Below, one piece after another: positions 37,119 through 46,310 of a stretch of 64,000 bases of DNA (within the stretch, counting starts at the first letter, position 1; each line of letters begins with the position of its first letter). The stretch is from assembly GCA_023255955.1 (NCBI GenBank), contig JAGDWD010000004.1, positions 51,908 through 115,907 of the forward strand, given 5' to 3'. The translations under genes and the position numbers were made by a program. Under the pieces are notes generated by a model. That model was given only the letters and a program-made list of their open reading frames with translations, was not told the origin of the DNA and ran no database searches. The stretch is from Desulfurococcales archaeon. Lineage in GTDB: Archaea; Thermoproteota; Thermoprotei_A; Sulfolobales; NBVN01.

Positions 37119-37790
37119 GTGGGGTTCACCGTAGGGCTGATCAGGGTCATAACGCTGAAGGACGATGAGTTGCTGAACCTCCACGGCAGGATAATTGAGT
37201 CAGCCTTCCCGGAACTGAAGGTAGTTAGTAGGTGCATTGAGGATCAGCCTAAGGGGGTCTACGACCGCGAAACTGAGGAGATAGCTAAGCCTAAGGTTGT
37301 TAGGCTAGCGAAGGAGTTTGAGAGGGAGGGGGTTGAAGCAGTCATAGTTAGCTGTGCGGCAGATCCTGGGGTTAGAGAAGCTAGGAGGGAATTGAGGATA
37401 CCTGTAGTGGGTGCTGGATCAGCACTAGCTTCTCTCTCACTAGCCTATGGTGAGAAAGTCGGTGTTCTAAACCTTACTGAGGATACACCGGACGTCGTCA
37501 AGAGGATCTTAGGTCCTCACCTAGTAGCTGAGGAAAAGCCTGAGGGAGTTAGAAACACGTTGGACCTGATGAGTGATTGGGGTAGGGAAGCAGCTAGGAA
37601 GGCCCTGGAGAAACTACTTAGACGCGGGGTCGATGTCGTAGCGCTTGCCTGTACCGGGTACTCAACCATAGGTTTCGCTAGGGTAGCTAGGGAGATGGCT
37701 GGAATCCCGGTAGTGGACCCGGTAATAGCTGCGGGTGCTGTAACCCTCGGTATCCTGAAGCAGGGCACTTTAGGGGGTGGGGCTAGGTGA
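37119..37790 (+). CDS. Asp/Glu/hydantoin racemase-family protein
   Basis: A 223-residue protein with the two-cysteine catalytic layout of the family: IVSCAADPGV in the first half and ALACTGYSTIG in the second. GVLNLTEDTPDVVKRILG also fits. It probably epimerises a small amino acid or carbamoyl derivative. The start is GTG, 16 bases after DUF1177, and the end overlaps DUF917 by 4 bases. Confidence 0.85.
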   Translation: MGFTVGLIRVITLKDDELLNLHGRIIESAFPELKVVSRCIEDQPKGVYDRETEEIAKPKVVRLAKEFEREGVEAVIVSCAADPGVREARRELRIPVVGAGSALASLSLAYGEKVGVLNLTEDTPDVVKRILGPHLVAEEKPEGVRNTLDLMSDWGREAARKALEKLLRRGVDVVALACTGYSTIGFARVAREMAGIPVVDPVIAAGAVTLGILKQGTLGGGAR

Positions 37791-38860
37791 GGATTAAGGT
37801 CGACGAGAAGATAGCTGAGGCAGCTATCCTCGGTGGGTCGTTCTTTGGTGGTGGTGGAGGGGGAGACATGGAGACCGGGTTACTGAACGCTAAGTTAGCT
37901 GTGGAGCTAGGGGATCTCTACATAGTTAGCGTCGACGAGGTTCCGGAGGGGAGCTACGTCGTTACAGCATCCCTCGTGGGAGCACCAGCAGCTAAGGAGA
38001 GGTACGTAAAGCCTAGCCACATGATTAGATCTGCTGAGTTACTGAGGGACTACGGAGGTGTGTGTATAGGGGGCTTCATATCGTCCGAGAACGGTGGTGC
38101 TTCAACAGCTAATGGGTGGGTTCCCGCAGCAGCACTAGACATCCCAGTAGTCGACGCACCAGCTGATGGTAGAGCTCACCCAACGGGTGTGATGGGGTCT
38201 ATGGGCCTCCACAAGGTCGTGAACTACGTCTCCGTTCAGGCTGCTGTAGGTGGGAGTAAGGAGAGGGGAACGTATGTTGAGGTAGTAGCCCGGGGATCTC
38301 TAGCTAGAGTCGATAGGTTAATTAGGGAGGCATCCGTGCAGGCAGGAGGTATGGTAGCTGTAACCCGTAACCCAGTTACCCCTAGCTACCTCAGAGAGAA
38401 CGCTGCGGTAGGGGCTCTAAGCAAGGCCATCGAGGTCGGTAAGATAATGCAGAGGCTGTACGGTGATGCTGAGGGGGTAGCGCATGAGGTGATTAAGTAC
38501 CTTGGAGGAGGTTCTGTAGTAGATAGGGGAACTGTGGATAGTGTCTCACTTGAGACTCGTGGTGGGTACGATATAGGGAGGGTGTTAGTTAGGGGTAGAG
38601 CTAGGTCCTACACGATAACGTTCTGGAACGAGTACATGACTCTAGAAGACTCTGAGGGTGTTAGACTAGCTACCTTCCCGGACCTGATCGTCACTTTAAG
38701 TACTAAGACCTCACTCCCGCTAACCTCAGCTGAGATCAGGGCCGGAGACGAGGTGCTCATAGTGGTCATCCCGAAGGAGTTTGTACCGCTCGGTGCCGGT
38801 GTTAAGGACCCTGAGATACTAAGACAGGTTGAGGAAGTCGTTGGTGGGAGGACTCGGTGA
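37787..38860 (+). CDS. DUF917 family protein (hydantoinase/oxoprolinase-like)
   Basis: A 357-residue protein opening with AAILGGSFFGGGGGGDMETG, the Gly-rich start of the DUF917 family, and containing GGFISSENGGASTANGWVPA and AVTRNPVTPSYLRENA. The family is often annotated as hydantoinase-related without proof. It overlaps the racemase gene by 4 bases and the aroM-like gene by 4 bases, so the products are probably made in fixed ratio. GTG start. Confidence 0.85.
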   Translation: MRIKVDEKIAEAAILGGSFFGGGGGGDMETGLLNAKLAVELGDLYIVSVDEVPEGSYVVTASLVGAPAAKERYVKPSHMIRSAELLRDYGGVCIGGFISSENGGASTANGWVPAAALDIPVVDAPADGRAHPTGVMGSMGLHKVVNYVSVQAAVGGSKERGTYVEVVARGSLARVDRLIREASVQAGGMVAVTRNPVTPSYLRENAAVGALSKAIEVGKIMQRLYGDAEGVAHEVIKYLGGGSVVDRGTVDSVSLETRGGYDIGRVLVRGRARSYTITFWNEYMTLEDSEGVRLATFPDLIVTLSTKTSLPLTSAEIRAGDEVLIVVIPKEFVPLGAGVKDPEILRQVEEVVGGRTR

Positions 38861-39531
38861 GTACTGTGAAGAGGGTTGGTTTAGTAACTATAGGTCAGTC
38901 CCCTAGGGTCGACGTAGTCCCGGAGATTAGGGATGTATTGGGTAGTGCTGATATCGAGATAGTTGAGTGCGGAGCTCTAGACAAGCTCAGTAAGGATGAG
39001 GTAGCTAGGCTGGCTCCGAGGGAGGGTGAGTACGTCCTGGTGACTAGACTTAGGGACGGCTCCGAGGTTAGGGTAGCCCGGGAGAGGATACTCCCCCTAA
39101 TGCAGGAATGTATAGACAGGTTAGAGCTCTCCGTAGATGTGGTGGGACTTCTCTGCACAGGTGAGTTCCCGGAGTTGAGGTCTAGGAAACTACTTGTAGA
39201 ACCCTCAGATCTTCTAGTCAAGGTAGCTGAGTCCCTCAAGCCCAGCAAGCTCGGTGTGGTCGTACCGGATCCAGCACAGATAGACCTAACTAGGAGGAAG
39301 TGGCGTGGTGTTGCTCAGGACATTAAGGTGTTAAGTGTCTCACCCTATACTGGGACTCTCAGCGAGTTGAGGAGGGCTGCTGAGGAGCTGAGTGATCGAG
39401 ACCTAATAGTACTGGACTGCATAGGGTTCAGTAGGGAAGCAAAGAAGGTCGTTGCTACAGCCTCGGGGAAGCCCGTACTTATTCCGAGAACTCTCCTGGG
39501 CCGTGTTCTGAGAGAGTTGTTGGAGGTGTAG
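38857..39531 (+). CDS. AroM-like protein
   Basis: A 224-residue AroM-family protein: VGLVTIGQSPRVDVVPEI at the N-terminus, VGLLCTGEFPEL in the middle and LIVLDCIGFSREAKKVV near the end, with Cys residues placed as in racemase folds. AroM has no settled function; here it sits between DUF917 and the M29 peptidase, which points to a catabolic rather than aromatic-synthesis role. Confidence 0.85.
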   Translation: MSTVKRVGLVTIGQSPRVDVVPEIRDVLGSADIEIVECGALDKLSKDEVARLAPREGEYVLVTRLRDGSEVRVARERILPLMQECIDRLELSVDVVGLLCTGEFPELRSRKLLVEPSDLLVKVAESLKPSKLGVVVPDPAQIDLTRRKWRGVAQDIKVLSVSPYTGTLSELRRAAEELSDRDLIVLDCIGFSREAKKVVATASGKPVLIPRTLLGRVLRELLEV

Positions 39532-39534
39532 GAT

Positions 39535-40530
39535 GTGGCTGGTGGTAGCTTTCTAGTTGAGATTAGAGAGGAACTACTTAAAGCTGCGGAGATAGCCTTA
39601 ACAAAGTGTCTACGTGTTAAAGCAGGTGAGGTCGTTCTAGTAGTCACTGACGAGCCTACTAGGGCTATAGGCCTCCACATATGGCTGAAGGCTAGGGAGT
39701 TAGGTACCGAAGCTATCTACATGGAGATGGCTCCAAGAAGCATCCACGGTGAGGAACCTCCGAAACCTGTTGCTGAGGCAATGAAGGTAGCTAACGTCGT
39801 AATAGCTCCGACATCGAAGTCCTTAACACATACGCTAGCTAGGAAGGAAGCTACCGAGAGAGGTGCTAGAGTTGCTACTATGCCGGGTATCACGGAGGAC
39901 ATATTTGTTAGAGCTATGGGTGTGGACTACGACCTTGTCCAGAGATTGACAGATCTAGTAGCTGAGGTATTGGATGAGGGTAGGGAGGTTAGGGTAACCA
40001 CAAGCCTCGGGACGGACCTGACGTTCTCTATTGAGGGTAGGAAAGCTAGGAGAAGTACGGGAATACTAGTCAACCCAGGAGATTGGGGTAACCTACCTAG
40101 TGGTGAGGCCTACATAGCCCCCGTAGAAGGGACAGCTAACGGTGTTGTGGTAGTGGACGGGTCTATGGCGGGTATAGGGCTACTTAAACAACCAATAAAG
40201 ATCGTTTTCAGGGATGGTATAGCAGAGCAGATTGAGGGTGGTTCCGAAGCAGCAAAGCTCAGCGAGCTACTCTCGAAGTATGGTAGTGAGGCCCGGAACC
40301 TGGGGGAGTTCGGTATCGGGACAAACCCCGGTGCTAGGGTAAGTGGTGTTATACTGGAAGATGAGAAGGTTTTGGGGACGGTCCACATAGCTCTCGGAAG
40401 TAACTTCGACTTTGGTGGGAGGGTTAGAGCTCCTGTACATCTAGACGGCATAATAATGAGGCCGAACGTGTATGTTGACGGCCGGCTAATCATGAAGGAG
40501 GGGGTCCTCCTCCTAGGCCACAGTAACTAA
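39535..40530 (+). CDS. M29-family aminopeptidase-like metalloprotein
   Basis: A 331-residue protein of the thermophilic aminopeptidase (M29) family, shorter than classical 400-residue members and like the archaeal aminopeptidase T-like group. Metal-site candidates are EGTANGVVVVDG, LGEFGIGTNPGA and the terminal VHLDGIIMRPNVYVDG. It may cleave the amino-terminal bond of a small peptide or amide made by its neighbours. It lies 3 bases after aroM. A GTG start or the upstream codon is uncertain by a few residues. Confidence 0.82.
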   Translation: MAGGSFLVEIREELLKAAEIALTKCLRVKAGEVVLVVTDEPTRAIGLHIWLKARELGTEAIYMEMAPRSIHGEEPPKPVAEAMKVANVVIAPTSKSLTHTLARKEATERGARVATMPGITEDIFVRAMGVDYDLVQRLTDLVAEVLDEGREVRVTTSLGTDLTFSIEGRKARRSTGILVNPGDWGNLPSGEAYIAPVEGTANGVVVVDGSMAGIGLLKQPIKIVFRDGIAEQIEGGSEAAKLSELLSKYGSEARNLGEFGIGTNPGARVSGVILEDEKVLGTVHIALGSNFDFGGRVRAPVHLDGIIMRPNVYVDGRLIMKEGVLLLGHSN

Positions 40531-40536
40531 AGGTAA

Positions 40537-41052
40537 ATGACTATGGTTGACGTGTTGGAAGCTATCAAAGGTAGGAGGAGTGTGAGGGAATTCAGAGACG
40601 GTCGTATACCGGATGACCACCTGATGACCGTCCTTGAGGCAGCTATCTGGGCGCCAAGTGGTAGTAACGCACAACCATGGGAGTTTGTAGTGGTTAGGAG
40701 TAGAGACACTATAGAGAAGATAAAGTTATTCTCACCAGGTCTCTTCGGAGATCCTGACGCCTTAGTGGTTCTCTGCGTCAACAAGGAACGTGTCAAGGGA
40801 AGAGGACCTAAAGAGTTGGTAGCCGTGATGGATATAGCTATGGCAGCGCAGAACATGATGTTGGCAGCATATTCTCTGGGCATAGGTTCGTGTCCTATAG
40901 CCTCCTTCAACAAAACAGCAGTGAAGGAGCTACTCAATATCCCTGAACACGTCGACCCGATCTTAATGGTTAGCCTCGGATATCCAGAAAAGTGGCCTGA
41001 ACCACCGAGGCGGCGACCACTCGAGGAGGTGGTACACCATGAGAAATATTAA
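40537..41052 (+). CDS. Nitroreductase-family flavoprotein
   Basis: A 171-residue FMN-binding nitroreductase fold: IKGRRSVREFRDGRIPDDHL at the N-terminus, APSGSNAQPWEFVVVR and a C-terminal MVSLGYPEKWPEPPRR. It uses NAD(P)H to reduce a quinone, nitro group or flavin-accessible double bond. It follows the M29 gene by 6 bases and overlaps the DUF6092-like gene by 14 bases, so it belongs to the same operon. Confidence 0.9.
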   Translation: MTMVDVLEAIKGRRSVREFRDGRIPDDHLMTVLEAAIWAPSGSNAQPWEFVVVRSRDTIEKIKLFSPGLFGDPDALVVLCVNKERVKGRGPKELVAVMDIAMAAQNMMLAAYSLGIGSCPIASFNKTAVKELLNIPEHVDPILMVSLGYPEKWPEPPRRRPLEEVVHHEKY

Positions 41053-41335
41053 AGACCTTATACAAGACGAGCACTTCAAGTTACTTACTTTCCTGATAAC
41101 TAGCGCTAGGGGGTGCGTTGATGAGCCACATCTCTACGGCCCCCTCAGATTAGTAGACGCGGCATCGAAACTCATCAAAATAATGAAGCAGGAGGGAAAG
41201 ACAGTCGATGAATTAGATAGGATCCTGGCGATGATCGAGGAGAAAAAGCACCTCGTAATGTACGATGAGAAGGAATTCATAAAGTTCTTAGACGAGCTTG
41301 TCGCGGAACTTGTTAAGATAGTTAAGTCAGCATAA
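41039..41335 (+). CDS. Small helical protein, DUF6092-like
   Basis: A 98-residue, wholly helical protein with FLITSARGCVDEPHLYGPLR followed by LVDAASKLI, a pattern I associate with DUF6092. No catalytic motif is visible. The 14-base overlap with the nitroreductase gene suggests a partner of that flavoprotein. It is the last gene of the operon; a strong hairpin lies 24 bases downstream. Confidence 0.7.
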   Translation: MRNIKDLIQDEHFKLLTFLITSARGCVDEPHLYGPLRLVDAASKLIKIMKQEGKTVDELDRILAMIEEKKHLVMYDEKEFIKFLDELVAELVKIVKSA

Positions 41336-41358
41336 TCTCATAGGCGCAAGGTCTCTGA

Positions 41359-41384
41359 CCCCTCCACGCCCTTTAGGGCAGGGG
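41359..41384 (+). repeat. GC-rich hairpin after the DUF1177 operon, IS605-end-like
   Basis: CCCCT and AGGGG pair around an inner GCCC-TTTA-GGGC stem. The core GCCCTTTAGGGC resembles the transposon-end hairpins at 52641-52654. An alternative pairing GGGGA/TCCCC continues to 41399. It may be a transposon-end relic or a 3' mRNA structure. Confidence 0.4.
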
Positions 41385-41517
41385 ATCCACTGGTTCCCCA
41401 CATCTCTACGGGTTTACATGTTTCATTTGTTGGTCAGTCTAAGGGTTGGAAAGCTCTATATATAGATCCTACTGATTTAGCTTCTAGATCTGGCTGACGA
41501 GGCAGATTTAAACCTTG

Positions 41518-43383
41518 CTATACTACTGTAACCGTCTTTGCTAGGTTTCTCGGCTTGTCGGGGTCGTAGCCCCTAGCTACTGCTGTGAAGTACGCTATTA
41601 GCTGGAGCGGTATGACTGCAAGTGCTGCTAGCACGTAAGGGTGTGCTCTAGGTATTTCAATAACGTTGTCTAGATACCTTATCTTCGTGTTGTTGGGTAG
41701 CACCGCGATGGTTAAGGCTTCCCTAGCCTTCATCTCCTCAACGTTACTGGATATTAGCTCAGCATCCTCATTACTTAAAGCTATGAACAGTGTTGGGAAT
41801 CCTTTCTCGATTAGAGCTATAGGGCCGTGCTTACTCTCACCGGCTGGGTAGGCCTCAGCGTGCACGTAGGCTACTTCCTTAACTTTGAGAGCTCCCTCCA
41901 TAGCGACCGCGAGCCCCACCCCCCTGCCCAGATAGTAGCAACTCCTACTTCCCGCGAAAACGTTCTCAGCTAACCTCTTCGCAGGGTCACCAACCCTGCT
42001 TAGGATCTCAACAGCTAATTCACTGGCTCTCCTAAGATCAGATAGTAGGAGGTCGAATTCCCTACTTGGAAGCACTCCCCGCTTAACCCCTACCGTAGCA
42101 GCCATGTAGAGTAGTGAGACGACCTGGGTCGTAAAAGTCTTAGTTGCGGCTACACCTATCTCAGGTCCTGCCCTCGTGTAGATCGCTACATCGCTTTCCC
42201 TGGGGATAGTGCTGTCAATTACGTTTGAGAGAGCTATTACCTTAGCTCCGCGCTTCCTAGCCTCCCTAACTGCGAGGAGGGTGTCGATAGTCTCACCGGA
42301 CTGGCTAACTGCTATCACTACGTCCCCCTTACCCCATGCCTTAACGTACCACACAGCCTCAGATGAAACTACGGTCATGCTAGGTATCTCAGCTAGGTTA
42401 GCGAAGAATAGTGATCCAGCGAGTGATGCGTGGTAGCTACTGCCGGCTCCTACCAGGACTATCCTCTCAGCTCCAGCCAGTAAATCTATTACCTTACCGA
42501 CCTGCTCTACCATGCCGGCTAAGGTCTGAGCTAGAGCATATGGTTGCTCATGTATCTCCTTAAGCATGAAGTGCGGGTACCCACCCTTTGAAACCGTCTC
42601 AGCAGACCACTCAACGAGCCTTACCCTACCTACGTAGTTAACCACCTCAGAACTTGGAGGATCTGAACTTTCCAGCTCGCTAGGCTCAACTACCTCGACG
42701 CGGACCTCACTAGCTGTAGCGTAGCCTACCTCACGATCCCTCAGTACTAGAACCCTGCGTGTGTAGTTAAGGAAGGCAGGTATGTCACTAGCAACGAATG
42801 TAACCCCGTCTCCGAACCCCACTACCAGAGGTGAGGTATTCCTAGCAAAGTAGATCCGGTCGGGAGTGTCGAGGTCTACAGCGGCTATCGCGTAAGCTCC
42901 TCTAAGGACTGAGATAGCCCTCTTAAAAGCAGAGTAGCTGTCTAGGCCTAACCTCTTGAACTCCTCTATGAGGTGAGGAATGACCTCAGTATCAGTCTCA
43001 CTCCTAAATATGTGGTCCCTACTCTCCAACCACTCGCGGAGCTCAATGAAGTTCTCGATTATGCCGTTGTGGACTACGACCACCCTACCCCCGCAATCAG
43101 TGTGGGGGTGAGCGTTGATGTCTGTAGGGCGCCCGTGCGTGGCCCACCTAGTGTGACCAATACCCACTAAACCATCCACATCTAGGAAACCTAGCTTCTC
43201 GAAGACGTCGTCTATCTTACCCTTACTCTTCCTAATAACTAGGGAACCGTCAGCCCGAACTACAGCATAACCAACCGAGTCGTAGCCGCGGTATTCAAGG
43301 TTTTTTAAACACTTATATAGGGCAAGCCCTAGGGGCTCTCTCAGAGCCCCAGGCTTCACGATCATGCCTATAATACCGCACAT
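41518..43383 (-). CDS. glmS: Glutamine-fructose-6-phosphate aminotransferase (isomerizing)
   Basis: A 621-residue GlmS. Cys2 of MCGIIGMI is the N-terminal nucleophile; GHTRWATHGRPTDINAHPH and HNGIIENF complete the glutaminase site. Two SIS domains follow (VGAGSSYHASLAG, AVSQSGETIDTLLA), and the C-terminus DKPRNLAKTVTV is the conserved isomerase tail. It makes glucosamine-6-phosphate, linking to the amino-sugar cluster at 22.6-28.0 kb, though it runs in the biosynthetic direction. It appears monocistronic. Confidence 0.96.
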   Translation of the reverse strand: MCGIIGMIVKPGALREPLGLALYKCLKNLEYRGYDSVGYAVVRADGSLVIRKSKGKIDDVFEKLGFLDVDGLVGIGHTRWATHGRPTDINAHPHTDCGGRVVVVHNGIIENFIELREWLESRDHIFRSETDTEVIPHLIEEFKRLGLDSYSAFKRAISVLRGAYAIAAVDLDTPDRIYFARNTSPLVVGFGDGVTFVASDIPAFLNYTRRVLVLRDREVGYATASEVRVEVVEPSELESSDPPSSEVVNYVGRVRLVEWSAETVSKGGYPHFMLKEIHEQPYALAQTLAGMVEQVGKVIDLLAGAERIVLVGAGSSYHASLAGSLFFANLAEIPSMTVVSSEAVWYVKAWGKGDVVIAVSQSGETIDTLLAVREARKRGAKVIALSNVIDSTIPRESDVAIYTRAGPEIGVAATKTFTTQVVSLLYMAATVGVKRGVLPSREFDLLLSDLRRASELAVEILSRVGDPAKRLAENVFAGSRSCYYLGRGVGLAVAMEGALKVKEVAYVHAEAYPAGESKHGPIALIEKGFPTLFIALSNEDAELISSNVEEMKAREALTIAVLPNNTKIRYLDNVIEIPRAHPYVLAALAVIPLQLIAYFTAVARGYDPDKPRNLAKTVTVV

Positions 43384-43671
43384 TATATAACTCCCTAGCT
43401 GGGTGTTATTGCTCTTTGATACCTATTAACGAATTTACTAGACTCCCTTATATTTATCTAAAGCCCGTCAGCTGAGCAACCCTGCTCCCACATCCCTAGA
43501 GAAGCCGGTCCCGTGGTATTAAGACTACTCAATCACACCATAATCGGGAAACCGGCCCTGCTAGGTGCTATACATTTACTTTCACTGTTGTCTTAACAGT
43601 ACCCACACCGAGGTAGGCCTCCTAGGATATATTTACCGCCCCTCACAATTTTAATGGCTTAGGCGAGGTCT
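43384..43671. other. Intergenic region with a candidate structured RNA
   Basis: A hairpin pairs GCCGGT (43504-43509) with ACCGGC (43551-43556), extended by CCC/GGG at 43510-43512 and 43546-43548. A BoxA-like ttatattta near 43449 would start a plus-strand transcript upstream of it. ggatatattta at 43626-43636 is a separate BoxA for the metallopeptidase gene. No tRNA motif is present. Confidence 0.3.
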
Positions 43672-44259
43672 TTGGATGCTGAGGTTAGCGATGGTTTGAA
43701 GGTTCGAGTAGTTCGCTCCGGTAGGAGGAAGCGTGCTAAGATAGTTGTAGTACCAGATGGTGTTGTGGTTCTTCTCCCTATGCGTGTAGGTGAGGAAGTT
43801 GCGTACGAGCTTGTTGAGAGGTTCAGGGCCTGGATTGAGAGGTGGAGGTCTGTTCTCGTTGAGGCTGTTGAGATCTCTAAGACCCTCCGCCCAGCTAGCA
43901 GAACCGTGGAGGAGCTTAAGGAGCTTGCCTCTAAGATAGCTGATGAGGCGGTTAAGAAAATCCCCGGTGCTAGGCCGTGTAGGGTTATCGTGAGGAAGAT
44001 GAGGTCTAGTTGGGGGAGTTACAGCTCTAAAGGTGTGATAACAGTTAACAAGCTAGCTAGGTTTCTCCCTGACAACCTAATCTCCTTCATAGTTTACCAC
44101 GAAGTCTGCCACACAGTTAGTAGAAGACATGATAGAAGGTTCAGGGAATGCCTCCAGGAGTATTTCCCGAATAAGGAGGAGCTGGAGAAGGAGCTCCTAG
44201 CATACGAAGTTAGGCTAGGCCTCATCACGGCAGGCCTTGACGAGTTATCTCACAGTTGA
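43672..44259 (+). CDS. YgjP-like (DUF45) zinc metallopeptidase
   Basis: A 195-residue protein with the gluzincin motif HEVCHTVSRRHDRRF, the HExxH-x-n-H arrangement of the YgjP/DUF45 family, and the preceding RSSWGSYSSKGVITVNK, which is diagnostic. Family members are WSS1/SprT-like proteases, possibly acting on DNA-protein crosslinks. The start is TTG with GAGGT upstream; BoxA at 43626-43636 supports it. Confidence 0.88.
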   Translation: MDAEVSDGLKVRVVRSGRRKRAKIVVVPDGVVVLLPMRVGEEVAYELVERFRAWIERWRSVLVEAVEISKTLRPASRTVEELKELASKIADEAVKKIPGARPCRVIVRKMRSSWGSYSSKGVITVNKLARFLPDNLISFIVYHEVCHTVSRRHDRRFRECLQEYFPNKEELEKELLAYEVRLGLITAGLDELSHS

Positions 44260-44375
44260 TTACTGCGGGCTAAACCAGCCACGCATTCTCTGAGCCTACT
44301 CAGGCCGCGGTATGAGCTCCACTTCAAGGTGTTTGAGAGTCTGGTATGGCCGGAACTTAGTTGGAGATACGTTAT

Positions 44376-45581
44376 TCAGGACTTAGAGGCTAGTACTTTC
44401 CTCAGCTCCTCCACGAAGACGTCCACATCCTCCCTAGAGTTATAGAAGTGGGTAGATACCCTAATTCCGGAGATGCCTAAGGCACCCCTATACGAGACAG
44501 CTACACCGCCTTCCCTAAGTGTTTTAACTATATTCTGCTCTCTGCTGGGGTCAAGCCCGGTCCTAACTAGGGTTATACCTGACCAGTGCTTCCTGTTATC
44601 TGTGTACCCATAGACTGAGAGCCCCTCACTGAAGAGCTTATCACACAGGTACTTCCTGAGCTCGAGGACCCTGTTCTCTATGTCGCGGATACCGATGCTG
44701 TTCAATATCCTAGCTACCTCATATAGCGCGACTACGAAGAAGTTCATCCCACCACCCCACTCAAACCTCTGAGCGTTCCTAGCAATCGGTGGAAGCTTCC
44801 AGAGGTCCTTATCAGGGTCTACCCAGTAGCTGTCCCACCCGGTCTCCGGGGTCTCCCTGTTAGTGATGCCGTAGGGGTATGGATCCAGCACGTCGAGGAG
44901 ATCTCTCTTAACGTACATGAAGCCTGTCCCTAAGTACGGATTCAACATCCACTTCTCCCCTCCAACACAGAGGACGTCAACTCCCTCAGACCGTACGTCA
45001 AGGCTTAGAGCACCTACGTGTTGCACTCCGTCAACTGCTAGCAGTGCTCCATACTCATGAACTAGGTTGCTTAACTCCCTCAGGTCTATCCTCCAACCTG
45101 ATATCCATTGAACTGATGAGAGCACCACGACCTTCACGGTACTATCTAAAGCCTTCCTAAACATCTCGGTAGTGTAGATACCCCTCCCATCTACAATCCT
45201 CACCCTACACCCTCTAACCCTGCAGAGGGAATCTAGGAGTGATGTGACAGACGGAAAGTCCATGTCGACCCCGATGACCGTGTCACCAGGTCCTACCCTC
45301 AGAGATCTTAGGAAGTTCTTCAAGCCCTCTGTAGTCCTAATCGTGAAGGCTATCTCATCTGAGTCCACACCTATAAGGCTCGCAAGCTCGGACCTAGCAC
45401 GGGTTACGTAGCTACTGATAAGATCCCCTTCTGCGTACGGGTTGTTAACCAGGATATCGAGGATGTTAGTCAGTGCCTTATGAACAGTAGAAGGCATGAG
45501 ACCTGTAGAGGCAGTATCAAGATATGCTCTAAACCTACTAAGAGCTGGGAACAGTTCCCTCAAATTCTCCAGATCAATCAC
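44376..45581 (-). CDS. Class V PLP-dependent aminotransferase, cysteine desulfurase-like
   Basis: A 401-residue PLP enzyme of fold type I. The PLP lysine is in CVGGEKWMLNPYLGTGF, the ring-stacking region is AVDGVQHVGAL, and FPALSRFRAYLDTASTGLMP is the N-terminal substrate segment. The sequence is nearer the isopenicillin N epimerase / selenocysteine lyase-like subgroup than IscS; no catalytic Cys loop for sulfur transfer was assigned. It could feed sulfur to Fe-S or dithiolene cofactors, which is inference. GTG start; divergent from the polyferredoxin gene. Confidence 0.85.
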   Translation of the reverse strand: MIDLENLRELFPALSRFRAYLDTASTGLMPSTVHKALTNILDILVNNPYAEGDLISSYVTRARSELASLIGVDSDEIAFTIRTTEGLKNFLRSLRVGPGDTVIGVDMDFPSVTSLLDSLCRVRGCRVRIVDGRGIYTTEMFRKALDSTVKVVVLSSVQWISGWRIDLRELSNLVHEYGALLAVDGVQHVGALSLDVRSEGVDVLCVGGEKWMLNPYLGTGFMYVKRDLLDVLDPYPYGITNRETPETGWDSYWVDPDKDLWKLPPIARNAQRFEWGGGMNFFVVALYEVARILNSIGIRDIENRVLELRKYLCDKLFSEGLSVYGYTDNRKHWSGITLVRTGLDPSREQNIVKTLREGGVAVSYRGALGISGIRVSTHFYNSREDVDVFVEELRKVLASKS

Positions 45582-45794
45582 CGAGCTCTCTTACCGCCCT
45601 AACAAAATATACTCATCAACCACGGAATACCTCACACTCTAGCTCTAACCTAAAATTCGAGCCCGCTAACCCGACCTCATCCCGCTCTAAAGAACAGGGC
45701 TTTCATTTGCGGTGATATACACAATAAGTAAGATGCCTCGGGAATGTGCTTATATACCTTTCCCCAAAGGAATATGAGGTGTCCATATGCGCCA

Positions 45795-46310
45795 ATGGTA
45801 ACCCACGTAGTCGTAGACCCATCTAAATGTTCTGGATGTAGATATTGTGAGTTATGGTGTTCATACATACATGAAAAGGTGTTCTCAACCTCTCGGTCAA
45901 GGATCCGGGTCGTTAAGGATGACATCACAGGGATGGACTTCCCTGTAGTCTGCCAGCGATGTGAGCAAATGTCCTGTGTGTCTGAGTGCCCCACGGGAGC
46001 TCTCTACGTAGATGAGAGAGGTCAACTGAAGCTAGAGATGGGGAAGTGTCTCAGGTGTGGGGTTTGCTCGGAGGTCTGCCCCTACGGCGCGGTCTTCCAG
46101 GACCCAGCAGATGGGAGTCCACTAATATGTGATCTATGTGATGGGAGTGCTGTATGTGTCGCTAAGTGCCCTACTAACGCTCTATCCCTCTACCCAGTAT
46201 CGGAGGTAGTGATAACTGGAGTGGAGAGCTTAGGTAAGCGCTTCAAGTTAGCGGTCTCAGAGTACAGAAAACTCCTTGAGAGGTGGGGTATCCGTGCCAG
46301 GATCGAGTAA
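45795..46310 (+). CDS. Polyferredoxin subunit of an AOR-type oxidoreductase (WOS/HycB-like)
   Basis: An approximately 171-residue iron-sulfur protein with four cluster motifs: CSGCRYCELWC, CQRCEQMSCVSECP, CLRCGVCSEVCP and CDLCDGSAVCVAKCP, enough for four [4Fe-4S] clusters. It overlaps the following AOR gene by 17 bases, so it is very likely its electron-transfer subunit, as WOS is for WOR5. ATG 45795 is chosen because a gcttatata BoxA at 45749-45757 starts transcription near 45779 and GAGGTG at 45776-45781 serves as ribosome-binding site. Confidence 0.9.
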   Translation: MVTHVVVDPSKCSGCRYCELWCSYIHEKVFSTSRSRIRVVKDDITGMDFPVVCQRCEQMSCVSECPTGALYVDERGQLKLEMGKCLRCGVCSEVCPYGAVFQDPADGSPLICDLCDGSAVCVAKCPTNALSLYPVSEVVITGVESLGKRFKLAVSEYRKLLERWGIRARIE

